Source: Qipengyuania xiamenensis (GTDB lineage Bacteria; Pseudomonadota; Alphaproteobacteria; Sphingomonadales; Sphingomonadaceae). From it: a stretch of 64,000 bases of DNA. Under the pieces are notes generated by a model that made no database searches, was not told the origin of the DNA, and saw only the letters and a program-made list of their open reading frames with translations. The stretch spans positions 434,001 through 498,000 of the forward strand of contig NZ_JAIGNM010000002.1 of assembly GCF_019711495.1 (NCBI RefSeq). The letters are read 5' to 3'. Below, in pieces: positions 37,922-47,018 of this stretch (position 1 is its first letter; each line of letters begins with the position of its first letter). The position numbers and the translations under genes were made by a program.

Positions 37922-38617
37922 ATGACCGATATTCTCGTGAGACCTACCGGACGCCGCGCCTTTCTCGGCGGCATTGGTATTGGCGGCGCAGCGCTGGCAC
38001 TGCCCGGCTGCACGGGCCTTCCCGGGTTCAGCCTGGTCGATGCCGTCCAGCGCATCCTCTTCCTGTCGAGCGAGCGTGCCTTTGCGCGCATGTTGCAGCC
38101 GGACGGTTTCTGGGACGAGCAGGTTGCGACCGTTGGCCTCGAAGGGCTGCTGGGCGCGCGCGGCGGCGTGCTGTCGAGCATCCTGACCTCGCCGCTGTTC
38201 AAGGACCGGCTCTACGATGCATTCGGCGATATCGCCTATGAAGGTGCCGAACGCGCGGCTCCGCTGGTGACCGAGGCAGTGCGCACCATCGGCATCCGCA
38301 ATGCGATCGACCTCGTGAATGGCGGTCCTACTGCAGCGACCGCTTTCCTGCGCGGATCGATGGGCGGTTCGCTGATCGAGGCGATGGTACCCGAACTCGG
38401 CGACGCAATGCGTCTCGCGCAGGACCCGCTGGTCGGCCAGGCGCTGGCCGCGTTGACCGGAACCGACATCCCGCAGGTCGCCAGCCGCGTCTCGACGCGG
38501 ATCGACGACACGATCTGGCGCGAAATCGGCGCCGAGGAGAGCGCAATCCGCGCCGATCCCGCCGCAACGCGCGATCCGCTGATCATCGGAGTGTTCGGAA
38601 CCGGTTCGCGGCTCTAG
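37922..38617 (+). CDS. DUF4197 domain lipoprotein
   Basis: The 231-aa protein begins with a twin-arginine-like signal RRAFLGGIGIGG ending in a lipobox ALPGC, so it may be a Tat-exported lipoprotein. The DUF4197 pattern follows: LPGFSLVDAVQRILFLSSERAF, then a helical repeat with ALTGTDIPQVASRVSTRIDDTIWREIGAEE. The family is uncharacterised and common in Bacteroidetes and proteobacteria. ATG 37922 follows GAGGAG. It starts 54 bases after the divergent priA start. Its strand and spacing suggest it is the first gene of a plus-strand run ending near 44311. Confidence 0.75.
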   Translation: MTDILVRPTGRRAFLGGIGIGGAALALPGCTGLPGFSLVDAVQRILFLSSERAFARMLQPDGFWDEQVATVGLEGLLGARGGVLSSILTSPLFKDRLYDAFGDIAYEGAERAAPLVTEAVRTIGIRNAIDLVNGGPTAATAFLRGSMGGSLIEAMVPELGDAMRLAQDPLVGQALAALTGTDIPQVASRVSTRIDDTIWREIGAEESAIRADPAATRDPLIIGVFGTGSRL

Positions 38618-38646
38618 CCGCAAGGCACCCACATCGCTAAGGCATT

Positions 38647-38671
38647 CGGGGAATCGCAACACGCTTCCCCG
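38647..38671 (+). repeat. Small hairpin before the transaldolase gene
   Basis: CGGGGAA and TTCCCCG pair perfectly with an 11-base loop, ending 11 bases before the ATG at 38683. No T-tract. It could be a leader hairpin or a weak terminator for the DUF4197 gene. Confidence 0.35.
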
Positions 38672-38682
38672 GAGCCGCACAC

Positions 38683-39345
38683 ATGAAGTTCTTCGTCGAC
38701 ACCGCAGACATCGCCGACATCAAGGAAATGGCCGACACCGGCCTGCTCGACGGCGTCACCACCAACCCCTCGCTGATCGCGAAGTCGGGCCGTGACTTCA
38801 TGGAAGTGACGAAGGAAATCTGCGACCTCGTCGATGGACCGGTCAGCGCGGAAGTCGTCGCTCTCGATCACGAGACGATGATGAAGGAAGCAGAGACCCT
38901 GCGGAAGATCGCGGACAATGTCTGCATCAAGGTCCCGCTGACGATCGACGGCCTCAAGACCTGCAAGAAGCTGACCTCGGACGGCACGCAGGTGAATGTC
39001 ACGCTGTGCTTCTCGGCCAACCAGGCGCTGCTGGCTGCAAAGGCCGGCGCGACCTTCGTGTCGCCCTTCGTGGGCCGTCACGACGACAATGGCTTCAATG
39101 GCATGGACCTGATCCGCGACATCAAGCAGGTCTATGACAACTATCCCGGCTTCACGACCGAGATCCTCGTCGCCAGCATCCGCAATCCCGTCCACGTCCT
39201 CGAAAGCGCGCTGATCGGCGCCGATGTCGCCACCATGCCGCCGGCCGTGATCAAGGGCCTGTTCAAGCATGTCCTGACCGACAAGGGTATCGAAGGCTTC
39301 GTCGCCGACTGGGAAAAGACTGGCCAGACGATCCCGACCACCTAA
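38683..39345 (+). CDS. Transaldolase/fructose-6-phosphate aldolase family
   Basis: The 220-aa protein has the short transaldolase layout used by FSA/TalC enzymes: [10 protein letters not shown] start, [10 protein letters not shown], the Schiff-base Lys in CIKVPLT (near residue 87) and the closing [30 protein letters not shown]. These enzymes move a dihydroxyacetone unit in the pentose phosphate pathway (TalC) or make fructose-6-phosphate from dihydroxyacetone (FSA). The sequence alone does not decide between them; in alphaproteobacteria the transaldolase role is the usual one. It sits 10 bases before cobT. Confidence 0.9.
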   Translation: MKFFVDTADIADIKEMADTGLLDGVTTNPSLIAKSGRDFMEVTKEICDLVDGPVSAEVVALDHETMMKEAETLRKIADNVCIKVPLTIDGLKTCKKLTSDGTQVNVTLCFSANQALLAAKAGATFVSPFVGRHDDNGFNGMDLIRDIKQVYDNYPGFTTEILVASIRNPVHVLESALIGADVATMPPAVIKGLFKHVLTDKGIEGFVADWEKTGQTIPTT

Positions 39346-39355
39346 ATAGCCTTAC

Positions 39356-41185
39356 GTGGCAGACCAGACCCCCCTCGACCTTTTCAAGCAGGCACTGACC
39401 GGCACGGCTCGCGCCATCTCGCGAGAGCCGGAGGTCGAGGTTGCGTGGAGCGCGGATAGTCCGACCCAGTCGGGCAAGAACTTCCGCGTGCCATTGCCGG
39501 GCCGGACGCTGCCGCAGGACCAGGCCGCCGAAGCACGCGGTTTCGCGGACAGTTTCGCTTTGAAGCTGCGCCATCACAATGAGGCGATGCACGCCAAGGG
39601 CGCGCCGCCAGAACCGATCGCGCGCGCCTGTTACGATGCGATTGAGCGCACGCGCTACGAGGCGCTGGGTTCGAACAATTATTCGGGCATGAAGGGCAAC
39701 CTCGACGCTGCGGTCGAGCTTCGTACCGCGACCGATCCTATCGGGCGGGCGGAAGCAGCCAAGGACGTGCCGCTGCCGACGGCGCTATCGTTGATGCTGC
39801 GCGAGGCGCTGACCGGTGAGGAAATTCCCGACCGCGCCAAGCCCGGCGTCGACATGGTGCGCGAGGAAATCATGTCGCGCATCGGCACCGACATGGAAGA
39901 TCTTGCAGGCGCTCTGGACGACCAGCGTGCATTCCAGGACCTGACGCTCGACATGCTGCGGCATCTCGAACTCACGCTTCCCGATACGCCCGAGGATGAG
40001 GGCAAGGAAGACGGCGAAGACGAGGAAGGCGATACGCCCGAGGACGATCAGGACACCGACGAGGAAGACGAGGGTGACGCCCAGCCGCAGGAAAGCGATG
40101 CGCGTGGCGAGGTCGTCGACGGCGAAGCCGATGGCGATGCCGAACAGGACGTCGAGGGTGAGCAGGAAATGTCCGACGGCGATCCTTCGGACGAAGACGG
40201 CGAGGGCATGCAGCCCGTGCGCCCGAACCGCCCGTGGACCGACCTTCCCGAAGAGTTCAATTACAAGGCCTATACCGACAAGTTCGACGAGGTGATCGAA
40301 GCCCCCGAGCTGTGCGATCACGAGGAACTGGACCGCCTTCGCGCCTATCTCGACAGCCAGCTGGCGGGCCTGCAGGGCATCGTCACGCGGCTCGCCAACC
40401 GCCTCCAGCGTCGCCTCATGGCGCAGCAGAACCGCAGCTGGGACTTCGACCAGGAAGAGGGCCTGCTCGATGCCGCGCGCCTGACCCGCGTGGTCGTCAG
40501 CCCCGGCCATGCGCTCAGCTACAAGATGGAGCGCGATACCGAGTTCAAGGACACGGTCGTCACCCTGCTGATCGACAATTCGGGTTCGATGCGCGGGCGG
40601 CCGATCTCCATCGCCGCGATCAGCGCCGACATCATGGCGCGCACGCTGGAGCGCTGCGGCGTGAAGACCGAAATCCTCGGCTTCACCACCCGCGCGTGGA
40701 AGGGCGGGCAGTCACGCGAGTCATGGCTTGCCGATGGCCGCCCCGCTGACCCGGGCCGCCTCAACGATCTGCGCCACATCATTTACAAGAAGGCCGACGA
40801 GCCATGGCGCCGCGCGCGCCGCAACCTCGGCCTGATGATGCGCGAGGGGCTGCTCAAGGAAAACATCGATGGCGAGGCACTGCTATGGGCGCACACCCGC
40901 CTGCTCGCCCGTCCCGAAGATCGCCGCATCCTGCTGGTTATCAGCGACGGTGCGCCGGTGGACGACAGCACGCTGAGCGTCAACCAGGCGGGCTATCTCG
41001 AAGGACACCTCAGGAAGGTGATCGAGTGGATCGAGAAGCAAAGCCCCGTCCAGCTCGCCGCCATCGGCATCGGCCATGACGTGACCCGCTATTACAAGCG
41101 CTCGGTGACGATCATGGACGTGGAACAGCTCGGCGGGACGATTATCGAGCAGCTTGCGGGTTTGTTCGAGGTGGAGAACCGATGA
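39356..41185 (+). CDS. cobT: Cobaltochelatase-type subunit CobT
   Basis: CobT is the VWA-containing chaperone of the aerobic cobalt chelatase CobNST that inserts cobalt into hydrogenobyrinate. The 609-aa protein has an N-terminal domain ([18 protein letters not shown]), a highly acidic linker (about 209-285, many D/E) and a C-terminal VWA domain with the metal-ion site DNSGSM at 407-412. GTG 39356 is the start; no ATG is in frame nearby and there is no strong Shine-Dalgarno. The partner cobS is not in this window, so it must lie elsewhere. The stop overlaps the nitroreductase ATG. Confidence 0.92.
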   Translation: MADQTPLDLFKQALTGTARAISREPEVEVAWSADSPTQSGKNFRVPLPGRTLPQDQAAEARGFADSFALKLRHHNEAMHAKGAPPEPIARACYDAIERTRYEALGSNNYSGMKGNLDAAVELRTATDPIGRAEAAKDVPLPTALSLMLREALTGEEIPDRAKPGVDMVREEIMSRIGTDMEDLAGALDDQRAFQDLTLDMLRHLELTLPDTPEDEGKEDGEDEEGDTPEDDQDTDEEDEGDAQPQESDARGEVVDGEADGDAEQDVEGEQEMSDGDPSDEDGEGMQPVRPNRPWTDLPEEFNYKAYTDKFDEVIEAPELCDHEELDRLRAYLDSQLAGLQGIVTRLANRLQRRLMAQQNRSWDFDQEEGLLDAARLTRVVVSPGHALSYKMERDTEFKDTVVTLLIDNSGSMRGRPISIAAISADIMARTLERCGVKTEILGFTTRAWKGGQSRESWLADGRPADPGRLNDLRHIIYKKADEPWRRARRNLGLMMREGLLKENIDGEALLWAHTRLLARPEDRRILLVISDGAPVDDSTLSVNQAGYLEGHLRKVIEWIEKQSPVQLAAIGIGHDVTRYYKRSVTIMDVEQLGGTIIEQLAGLFEVENR

Positions 41186-41856
41186 AAGTCACCGAAGCCG
41201 TCCAGTCCCGCCGCTCCGTCCGCGCATTCACCGACCAGCCGGTTGATCGTGAGGTCCTCACTCGCGTGCTTGAAAAGGCGCAGCGTTCGCCTTCGGGCGG
41301 CAATGTCCAGCCGTGGAATGCCGTGATCCTCACCGGCGATCCGATGCAGGCGCTGTTCGACCGGGTGGCGCAGGAATTCCCCAAGGGACGCGCGGCGCTG
41401 CAGCCTGAATACGATATCTATCCCAAGGACCTCGACGGCGCTTACGAGGAGCGACGCTTCGGCGTGGGCGAGGACATGTACGCCTCGCTCGGCATCACGC
41501 GCGAGGACAAGGCCAAGCGCCTCATGTGGTTCGCCAACAACTTCCGCGCCTTCGGGGCGCCGGTGCTGATGCTGGTCCACACGCCCAAGTACATGGGCCC
41601 GCCGCAGTGGAGCGATATCGGCATGTGGCTGCAGACGATCATGCTGCTGCTGCGCGAGGAAGGACTCGATAGCTGCGCGCAGGAAGCCTGGGCCGCCTAC
41701 AGCCCGCAGGTGCGCGAGATGGTCGATATTCCCGAAGACCACATCTTCTTCTGCGGTATGGCCATCGGCTATCGCGATCCCGATGCGCCGGTGAACCAGT
41801 TCGATGTCAAACGTGCGCCGCTGGAAGAATCCGTGCGCTGGGAGGGTTGGCAGTAG
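41182..41856 (+). CDS. Nitroreductase family protein
   Basis: The 224-aa FMN-dependent protein has the family start [19 protein letters not shown] and the FMN-binding [24 protein letters not shown]-like, then [23 protein letters not shown] and [14 protein letters not shown]. Substrates of such enzymes range from nitroaromatics to quinones and flavin precursors; none is told here. ATG overlaps the cobT stop (ATGA), so the two are translationally coupled. The next gene, cysS, starts 26 bases later. Confidence 0.9.
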   Translation: MKVTEAVQSRRSVRAFTDQPVDREVLTRVLEKAQRSPSGGNVQPWNAVILTGDPMQALFDRVAQEFPKGRAALQPEYDIYPKDLDGAYEERRFGVGEDMYASLGITREDKAKRLMWFANNFRAFGAPVLMLVHTPKYMGPPQWSDIGMWLQTIMLLLREEGLDSCAQEAWAAYSPQVREMVDIPEDHIFFCGMAIGYRDPDAPVNQFDVKRAPLEESVRWEGWQ

Positions 41857-41882
41857 GGCCGCCGCCACCTAATGGCCTGCGC

Positions 41883-43331
41883 ATGACCGAAACGCCGCTC
41901 AAGCTGTTCAACTCGCTCACCCGCGAGATCGAGACCTTCACCACCGTCCACCCGGGCGAGGCGCGCGTCTATACCTGCGGCCCGACGGTCTACAATTACC
42001 CCCACATCGGCAATATGCGCGCCTATGTCTTTGCGGACGTGCTCGGCCGGACGCTGAGCTGGAAGGGGTACGATCTCACCCACATCATCAACATCACCGA
42101 TGTCGGTCATCTCACCGACGATGCGGATGAGGGCGAGGACAAGATGGAGAAGATGGCTGCCGAGCGCGCGCAGTCGATCTGGGACATCGCGAAGCACTAT
42201 ACCGAAGCCTATTGGGCCGATGTGAAGGCGCTCAACATCCGCCAGCCGGCCAAGTGGTCGGTCGCCACCCATTACATCGACGAGATGATCGAGTTCGCGA
42301 AAGGCATTGCGGACAAGCACTGCTACGAGCTGGAAAGCGGGCTCTATTTCGATGTCTCGACGATCCAGGATTACGGCAAGCTCGCCCGCGCCGTCACCGA
42401 AGAGGGCGAGGGCCGCATCGACACGGTCGAGGGCAAGCGCAACGCCGCAGACTTCGCGATCTGGCGTAAGACGCCCGAGGGCGAAAAACGCCAGATGGAA
42501 TGGGATTCCCCGTGGGGCAAAGGCGCGCCCGGATGGCATCTCGAATGCTCGGTGATGGGCGGCAAGCTCCTGGGCTTCCCCTTCGACATCCACACCGGCG
42601 GGATCGACCACCGCGAGATCCACCACCCGAACGAGATCGCGCAGAACCAGGCGCATTGCTGCACCAATGGCCTCGACGTGGCCGAGAACAGCGGCGCGCG
42701 CATCTGGATGCACAACAACTTCCTCGTCGAGCGCAGCGGCAAGATGAGCAAGAGCGCTGGCGAATTTCTTCGCCTGCAGTTGCTGATCGACAAGGGCTAC
42801 CACCCGCTCGCCTACCGCATGATGTGCCTGCAGGCGCATTATCGCAGCGAGCTGGAGTTCAGCTGGGACGGCCTCGGCGCGGCGCTTACGCGATTGAAGC
42901 GCATCGTGATGCAGGCCGAGCGGCTGAAGGACACGCCTGCAGGCGATCCCTCGCACCAGAAATTCGCCTCGATGCGCGAGAAGTTCGCGACCGCGATTGC
43001 CGACGATCTCAACACCTCGGTGGGGCTGGTGGCGCTCGAAGAGGCGCTCGCGGTCAAGAAGGTGGATGCGGGCGTGAAGCGCGCTGTGATCGAGGACATG
43101 GACCGCGTGCTCGGCCTCGACCTGTTCGATCTCAGCCGCAAAGACCTGCGCATCAGGCCCAAGACCGCCGAGATCACCGAAGCCGAGATCGAAGCCGAAC
43201 TCATCCGCCGCAAGGAGGCCAAGGTCGAGAAGGATTTCGCTACGTCCGACGCCATCCGCGAGACGCTTGCCGCCAAGGGTGTCGAGGTGATGGACGGCGA
43301 TCCGCTCGGCTGGGAGTGGAAGCTCGGCTGA
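41883..43331 (+). CDS. cysS: Cysteinyl-tRNA synthetase
   Basis: The 482-aa class I synthetase has the HIGH-like PHIGNMR, the KMSKS loop GKMSKSAGEFL and the zinc-binding Cys (YTCGPTVY near 30 and HLECSVM later). It charges tRNA-Cys and lies two genes after no cysteine-biosynthesis gene, although cysE lies at 13493-14194. ATG 41883 is chosen because homologues begin TPLKLFNSLTREIE right after it. The in-frame ATG 41847 would add an unrelated 12 residues. Length normal. Confidence 0.96.
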   Translation: MTETPLKLFNSLTREIETFTTVHPGEARVYTCGPTVYNYPHIGNMRAYVFADVLGRTLSWKGYDLTHIINITDVGHLTDDADEGEDKMEKMAAERAQSIWDIAKHYTEAYWADVKALNIRQPAKWSVATHYIDEMIEFAKGIADKHCYELESGLYFDVSTIQDYGKLARAVTEEGEGRIDTVEGKRNAADFAIWRKTPEGEKRQMEWDSPWGKGAPGWHLECSVMGGKLLGFPFDIHTGGIDHREIHHPNEIAQNQAHCCTNGLDVAENSGARIWMHNNFLVERSGKMSKSAGEFLRLQLLIDKGYHPLAYRMMCLQAHYRSELEFSWDGLGAALTRLKRIVMQAERLKDTPAGDPSHQKFASMREKFATAIADDLNTSVGLVALEEALAVKKVDAGVKRAVIEDMDRVLGLDLFDLSRKDLRIRPKTAEITEAEIEAELIRRKEAKVEKDFATSDAIRETLAAKGVEVMDGDPLGWEWKLG

Positions 43332-43372
43332 GTTGCGGTTAGGGACTTAATCCGAAGAGGAGAGTCTCACCC

Positions 43373-44311
43373 ATGACCAAAGCCGTGATGTCCGCCCTGA
43401 TCCGCCCGCTGGTGGAGCCGCGCCTGCCCGAATGGGTGGAGCCCATGTGGTTCATGACCAAGGAAGAGGCGCTGGAGTTCGCTCCGGAGGCCGAGATCGG
43501 CTGGTTCGATCTCAACGACAAGGAGCCGATGATCGAGATCGCGAAGGCCGCGACCAGTCTCAAATGGCTCAACTCGATCTACGCCGGCCTCGATTTCATG
43601 CCGCTCGACCTGCTCGCAGAGCGCGGCGTAACCGTGACCAATGGCGTCGGCATCAACGCCATCACCATCGCCGAATATGTCGTCATGATGATGCTGGCTC
43701 ATGCGAAGGGCTATCGCGAGGTCGTGCGCGCGCAGGAACGCCATGAATGGCTGCTCGATAGTCCGGGCAAGCGCGAACTGTCGGGCGAGCGGGTGCTGCT
43801 CCTTGGTCTCGGTGCGATCGGGTCGCTCATCAAGACGCGGCTGGAGGCCTTCGACATGACCGTGGTGCCGGTGCGCAGGTCGGGCGGGGAGGGCAGCTTG
43901 CGCCCGGGTGAATGGCGCGAGAAGCTGGGCGAATTCGACTGGGTCATCCTCGCCGTGCCCTCGACCGAAGAAACCAAGGGCATGATCGGCGCGAGCGAGC
44001 TCGCCGCAATGCGTCCCAACGCCGTGCTGGTGAACATCGCCCGCGGCGACGTGGTGAAGCAGGACGATCTTGTGGCGGCGCTGGAAGCGAAGTCGATCGA
44101 GGCCGCTCTTCTCGACGTGACCGACCCCGAGCCGCTGCCCGAAGATCACCCGCTTTGGGGCCTCGATAACGCGCAGGTCACCATGCACCTGTCGGGCCGC
44201 GCGCAAACCAAGATGTTCCAGCGCTCGGCCGACCGTTTCGTCGAAAATCTCGAGCGCTGGCACAAGGGCGAGCCCGTGCAGCCGCAGATGGACCTCGCCG
44301 CGGGTTACTGA
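43373..44311 (+). CDS. D-2-hydroxyacid dehydrogenase family protein
   Basis: The 312-aa protein has the NAD-binding GLGAIGSLIK motif (near residue 144), the substrate-binding Arg in NIARGD, the conserved Glu in DVTDPEPLPEDHPLW and a His in TMHLSGR that would be the catalytic one. The first half (RPLVEPRLPEWVEPMWF) is the catalytic domain. Substrates of the family include glyoxylate, hydroxypyruvate, 3-phosphoglycerate and D-lactate; none can be picked. ATG 43373 follows GAGGAGAG. Its stop abuts a convergent gene with no gap. Confidence 0.88.
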   Translation: MTKAVMSALIRPLVEPRLPEWVEPMWFMTKEEALEFAPEAEIGWFDLNDKEPMIEIAKAATSLKWLNSIYAGLDFMPLDLLAERGVTVTNGVGINAITIAEYVVMMMLAHAKGYREVVRAQERHEWLLDSPGKRELSGERVLLLGLGAIGSLIKTRLEAFDMTVVPVRRSGGEGSLRPGEWREKLGEFDWVILAVPSTEETKGMIGASELAAMRPNAVLVNIARGDVVKQDDLVAALEAKSIEAALLDVTDPEPLPEDHPLWGLDNAQVTMHLSGRAQTKMFQRSADRFVENLERWHKGEPVQPQMDLAAGY

Positions 44312-44665
44312 TCAGGCGTCCTCCAGCAGGAGGAGGTCGCACTGCACGACCATGCGCGGGCTGGGTGAGAGGCGGTGCTCCACCTCCACGATACCCGCAT
44401 CGGCTACAAGCTGGCCGGGGATTGCGAATTCGTGCTCGGGCAGGCAGGCGACGAAGCTTTCGCCCGCCTCGACGGCTTCCTCGCCCGCGAAGAGCAGCGA
44501 CAGGCTGTGCCGCGTCCCGGCGAAGGTGATGCTCGCCCAGGATTTCTCGGTGTGGGTGATGACCTGCCCCTGATGTTCGCACAGAACCATCAGCGCGGTC
44601 CGCAAGCGGTCGCTGGCCGAACGGCGTGCGCGCGGCGGGCGAGGGGGCTTTCCTTCACTGGACAT
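44312..44665 (-). CDS. Hypothetical protein
   Basis: The 117-aa protein has a basic, Pro/Arg-rich start (EGKPPRPPRARRSASDRLRTAL) and a beta-rich remainder (ITHTEKSWASITFAGTRHSLSLLFAGEEA). No family was recognised. Its start codon lies inside the end of the 72-aa upstream gene (11-base overlap), so it is translationally coupled to it. Its stop is immediately next to the convergent dehydrogenase stop. Confidence 0.6.
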   Translation of the reverse strand: MSSEGKPPRPPRARRSASDRLRTALMVLCEHQGQVITHTEKSWASITFAGTRHSLSLLFAGEEAVEAGESFVACLPEHEFAIPGQLVADAGIVEVEHRLSPSPRMVVQCDLLLLEDA

Positions 44666-44873
44666 TGAGCGCCTCCTGCGAGGTTTTGCCGTTCGCGGCC
44701 TCGAAGCCCATCATGAAGCCGCGAATGCGAGCTTCGGTCCCGCTGCGCGGTTCACGGCCCATGCGCAGGTCGAGCACGAAGCGCGGATCATGCGCGGCGA
44801 GGCGGCCGAACTTGGTCGGCGGCATGTCATGCGCGCGCAGGAATTTCTCGATTGAGCGGATCAGCATCTGCAA
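44655..44873 (-). CDS. Small HTH-like DNA-binding protein
   Basis: The 72-aa protein has a helix-turn-helix-like pattern: IRSIEKFLRAHDMPPTKFGRLAAHDPRFVLDLRMGREPRSGTEARIR, resembling the short XRE-like proteins common in sphingomonads. ATG 44873 follows GGGGAGCTTTG. It diverges from the S24 repressor-like gene, and the intervening 173 bases carry two dyads (44939-44973) that could be its operator, the S24 protein's, or both. The HTH identification is from pattern only. Confidence 0.6.
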   Translation of the reverse strand: MQMLIRSIEKFLRAHDMPPTKFGRLAAHDPRFVLDLRMGREPRSGTEARIRGFMMGFEAANGKTSQEALNVQ

Positions 44874-44938
44874 AGCTCCCCATGGCTGGTTCCAACTGGC
44901 GAATCGCTCGCCTTGCTCCTGATTCGTTCCGGTCCAAA

Positions 44939-44973
44939 TCCTACTTGTCTAGGAAAAATCCTATGCTATAGGA
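44939..44973. promoter_or_regulatory. Tandem TCCTA/TAGGA operators over a promoter
   Basis: Two dyads with half-sites TCCTA...TAGGA lie at 44939-44954 (6-base spacer) and 44959-44973 (5-base spacer), their centres 19.5-20 bases apart, about two helical turns. Both begin with AAATCCTA. A plus-strand promoter overlaps them: TTGTCT (44945-44950), 16 bases, TATAGG (44967-44972). Binding of a dimer at either would block the polymerase, so this is a likely repressor-controlled promoter for the S24 gene at 45047. Confidence 0.7.
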
Positions 44974-45046
44974 ATTTTCTCGCATGGGTCCTCTTTCGAT
45001 ACCGAATTCCGGTGTGTCGAATGGTCCCGCAGGAAGGAGCAACGGC

Positions 45047-45685
45047 GTGGCAGACATGACCCCGGAACGCGCAAGGCTGGTCGAATTGACCGAGAAGAGC
45101 CGCACGAGCCTCGCTTCGCTTTCTTCGATGTTGGGTCGTAATTCCAGCTACTTGCAGCAGTTCGTCCGCAAGGGAAGCCCGCGCAAGCTGGAAGAGGTCG
45201 ACCGCCGGCGGTTGGCAGAATTCTTCGGCGTGGACGAGGTCGAATTGGGTGCCGATCCCGATCTTCGCCCCGCAAGCGAATCGAGGGATTTCGCGGCCGT
45301 CCCAAGGCTCGCGCTGGACGCTTCGGCAGGGCCGGGCGCCTTCTCGGCGGAAGAAATTTCCTTCGACAGCTTCCGCTTCAGCCGCCGCTGGCTGCGCGAG
45401 ATGGGTCTCGAAGGGGCGGATCTCACCGCAATCCGCGTCGAGGGTGACAGCATGGAGCCGACCTTGCGCAGCGGGGACGAGATTTTTGTCGACCGCAACA
45501 AGCGCAGCGGCGAGGGCATCCACGTCGTCCGCATCGGCGATGCACTTCACGTGAAGCAGGTCCAGACCAGCGCACCGGGACGGATCGCGCTGATCAGCGC
45601 CAACGATGCCTATGCCCCGATCGAACTCGAGCGCGGCGAGGTCGAGATTATCGGCCGGGTCGTGTGGAAGGGCGGAAGGTTGTGA
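45047..45685 (+). CDS. S24 family (LexA-like) repressor with HTH and autoprotease domains
   Basis: The 212-aa protein has an N-terminal XRE-like HTH (TSLASLSSMLGRNSSYLQQFVRKG, then KLEEVDRRRLAEFFGVDEVE) and a C-terminal S24 peptidase domain with the Ser/Lys dyad S135 (GDSMEPT) and K170 (HVKQV). Such proteins sense DNA damage or other signals and cleave themselves to lift repression. It starts at GTG 45047, 7 bases after AAGGAG. It diverges from a small HTH gene, with a tandem-dyad operator between (44939-44973), consistent with autoregulation. It is not the classical lexA, whose HTH is of a different type; no other phage genes are near. Confidence 0.85.
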   Translation: MADMTPERARLVELTEKSRTSLASLSSMLGRNSSYLQQFVRKGSPRKLEEVDRRRLAEFFGVDEVELGADPDLRPASESRDFAAVPRLALDASAGPGAFSAEEISFDSFRFSRRWLREMGLEGADLTAIRVEGDSMEPTLRSGDEIFVDRNKRSGEGIHVVRIGDALHVKQVQTSAPGRIALISANDAYAPIELERGEVEIIGRVVWKGGRL

Positions 45686-45690
45686 CGCCC

Positions 45691-45987
45691 ATGGAAGATG
45701 ATCCCGAGGGCTTTCGAGAGACCTATAACCGGCGCAGCTTGGCCTCCTGTGGTGGATGCCTCTTCGTTGTATTCCTTGTTCCGTACGTGCTCTGGCTTAT
45801 CGGCCTGGGGACGGAGGCGAATGTCCCGATATTCGTGACGCTGGCCGCTTTGGCGGCCGGATGGTCCATCTGGGCAAGGATGAGCGTGAAATGCCCGCGC
45901 TGTGGCCGGCCGCTGGGTTATTCGCCAGTCGCGCCGCCAATCCTTGCACCGAAGATCTGCCACGGATGCGGACTGGATTTAAGATAG
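45691..45987 (+). CDS. Small membrane protein with C-terminal zinc ribbon
   Basis: The 98-aa protein has two hydrophobic segments (FVVFLVPYVLWLIGL and FVTLAALAAGWSIWA) and a C-terminal CPRCGRPLG...CHGCGLDL zinc-ribbon pattern. It starts at ATG 45691, 5 bases after the S24 gene; GTG 45682 overlapping the S24 stop is possible. The short gap suggests co-transcription with the S24 gene. No family was named. Confidence 0.65.
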   Translation: MEDDPEGFRETYNRRSLASCGGCLFVVFLVPYVLWLIGLGTEANVPIFVTLAALAAGWSIWARMSVKCPRCGRPLGYSPVAPPILAPKICHGCGLDLR

Positions 45988-46015
45988 TCGGAAGACCGCT
46001 GAGCGACGGGAGACC

Positions 46016-46032
46016 CTGCGGCAATTCCGCAG
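46016..46032. terminator. Weak hairpin between convergent genes
   Basis: CTGCGG and CCGCAG pair perfectly around CAATT between the stops at 45987 and 46043. No T-run follows on either strand, so its use as a terminator is doubtful. Confidence 0.3.
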
Positions 46033-46042
46033 TCGGCATGAC

Positions 46043-46426
46043 TTAGCTGGGAAGTCGGTGGTAATCCTCATCCTGCAGCGTCAGCATGTAATCGGCGATC
46101 AGCTCGATATCCTCCTCGACCAGATCGACGTCCATTTGCATGGGGTAATTGTGCGCGTCCGAGAGGAAGGCGACCAGCGTCTCCCGCGTGACGCCGGGAG
46201 AATTCGCGATATCGGCAAAGCCCGGAGCTTGCGGGTTGGGAGAAATCTCGTTCGTCTTCACCGCGTGGCAATCGCCGCAGATCGCGGTAACGAAAATCGG
46301 CGGCTCCTTCTCCGCGCTCGCGGCTACAGTAGTTGCGGCGGGCGCTGCGGTTTCCACCGAGGGCCCGTTGACCTGGCATCCACTGGCGAACAGGCCGAGC
46401 ATCACGATTGCCTTGAAGTGCCTCAC
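46043..46426 (-). CDS. Lipoprotein c-type cytochrome
   Basis: The 127-aa protein has a lipobox FASGC with C17 and one heme-binding CGDCH at residues 50-54, so it is a lipid-anchored mono-heme cytochrome c on the periplasmic side. A Met in YPMQMD may be the sixth ligand. GTG 46426 lies 6 bases after TAGGAGG; the in-frame ATG 46432 is closer to the Shine-Dalgarno and less likely. Its electron partner is unknown. Neighbour on the same strand: an exported protein of unknown function 88 bases upstream. Confidence 0.85.
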   Translation of the reverse strand: MRHFKAIVMLGLFASGCQVNGPSVETAAPAATTVAASAEKEPPIFVTAICGDCHAVKTNEISPNPQAPGFADIANSPGVTRETLVAFLSDAHNYPMQMDVDLVEEDIELIADYMLTLQDEDYHRLPS

Positions 46427-46514
46427 ATCCATCCTCCTATTGGGCGAGGATAGCACAAGCAGGCGTCCCCGCATTGATGTGGATCAAGAATTGCCGGCGC
46501 CTGACCGTTTCGCG

Positions 46515-46889
46515 TCAGCTTTCCCCCTGCGCCCTGAGGTCGGTGTTGTGCAGCCGGACCTGCGCGATGTCGTTCTGCTCGAAAACAAGCGAGATCGCGA
46601 GCGGGGAATCGCCGTCGACATCGGGGCATTTCCAGAGAATCACGATCGTGTCGGGCTTGTCCTCGTCGAGCACGCGGCGGGGATAACGGTTGCTGCAATT
46701 CGCATAGAGCGACTTGAGCTGTTCCTGTTCTTCTGCGGAGGGTGCGCGGACGAAGTCACTGCCGACGAACTCGCTTTCGCCTTTGACCGCGTTGGCAAAG
46801 CGCTTGGCCACATCCACCTTTGGGTCCTGGCCGGCTGAAAGGCTGGCAGAGCACGCCAGCAGGACGGCTCCCGTCATGAACTTCTTCAT
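46515..46889 (-). CDS. Exported protein of unknown function
   Basis: The 124-aa protein has a signal peptide (KKFMTGAVLLACSASLSAG) and a mature part with two Cys (YANCSN and ILWKCPD) that could pair. The N-terminal mature stretch FANAVKGESEFVGSDFVR and the strand VILWKC...LAISLVFEQND suggest a small beta-domain. ATG 46889 follows GGAGGAGAAC. Upstream of the cytochrome gene on the same strand. No family was recognised. Confidence 0.65.
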   Translation of the reverse strand: MKKFMTGAVLLACSASLSAGQDPKVDVAKRFANAVKGESEFVGSDFVRAPSAEEQEQLKSLYANCSNRYPRRVLDEDKPDTIVILWKCPDVDGDSPLAISLVFEQNDIAQVRLHNTDLRAQGES

Positions 46890-47018
46890 CGTGCGTTCTC
46901 CTCCATCACCCCTCAAGTCGCGCTAATAATGCCACTTTCCCGGCAGGGCGGCAAACGGGAAGCACGCAGCGCGGGTGCATGCTTGCAATCGCAGGGCGTG
47001 CAGGCCATCTCGCCTTTC

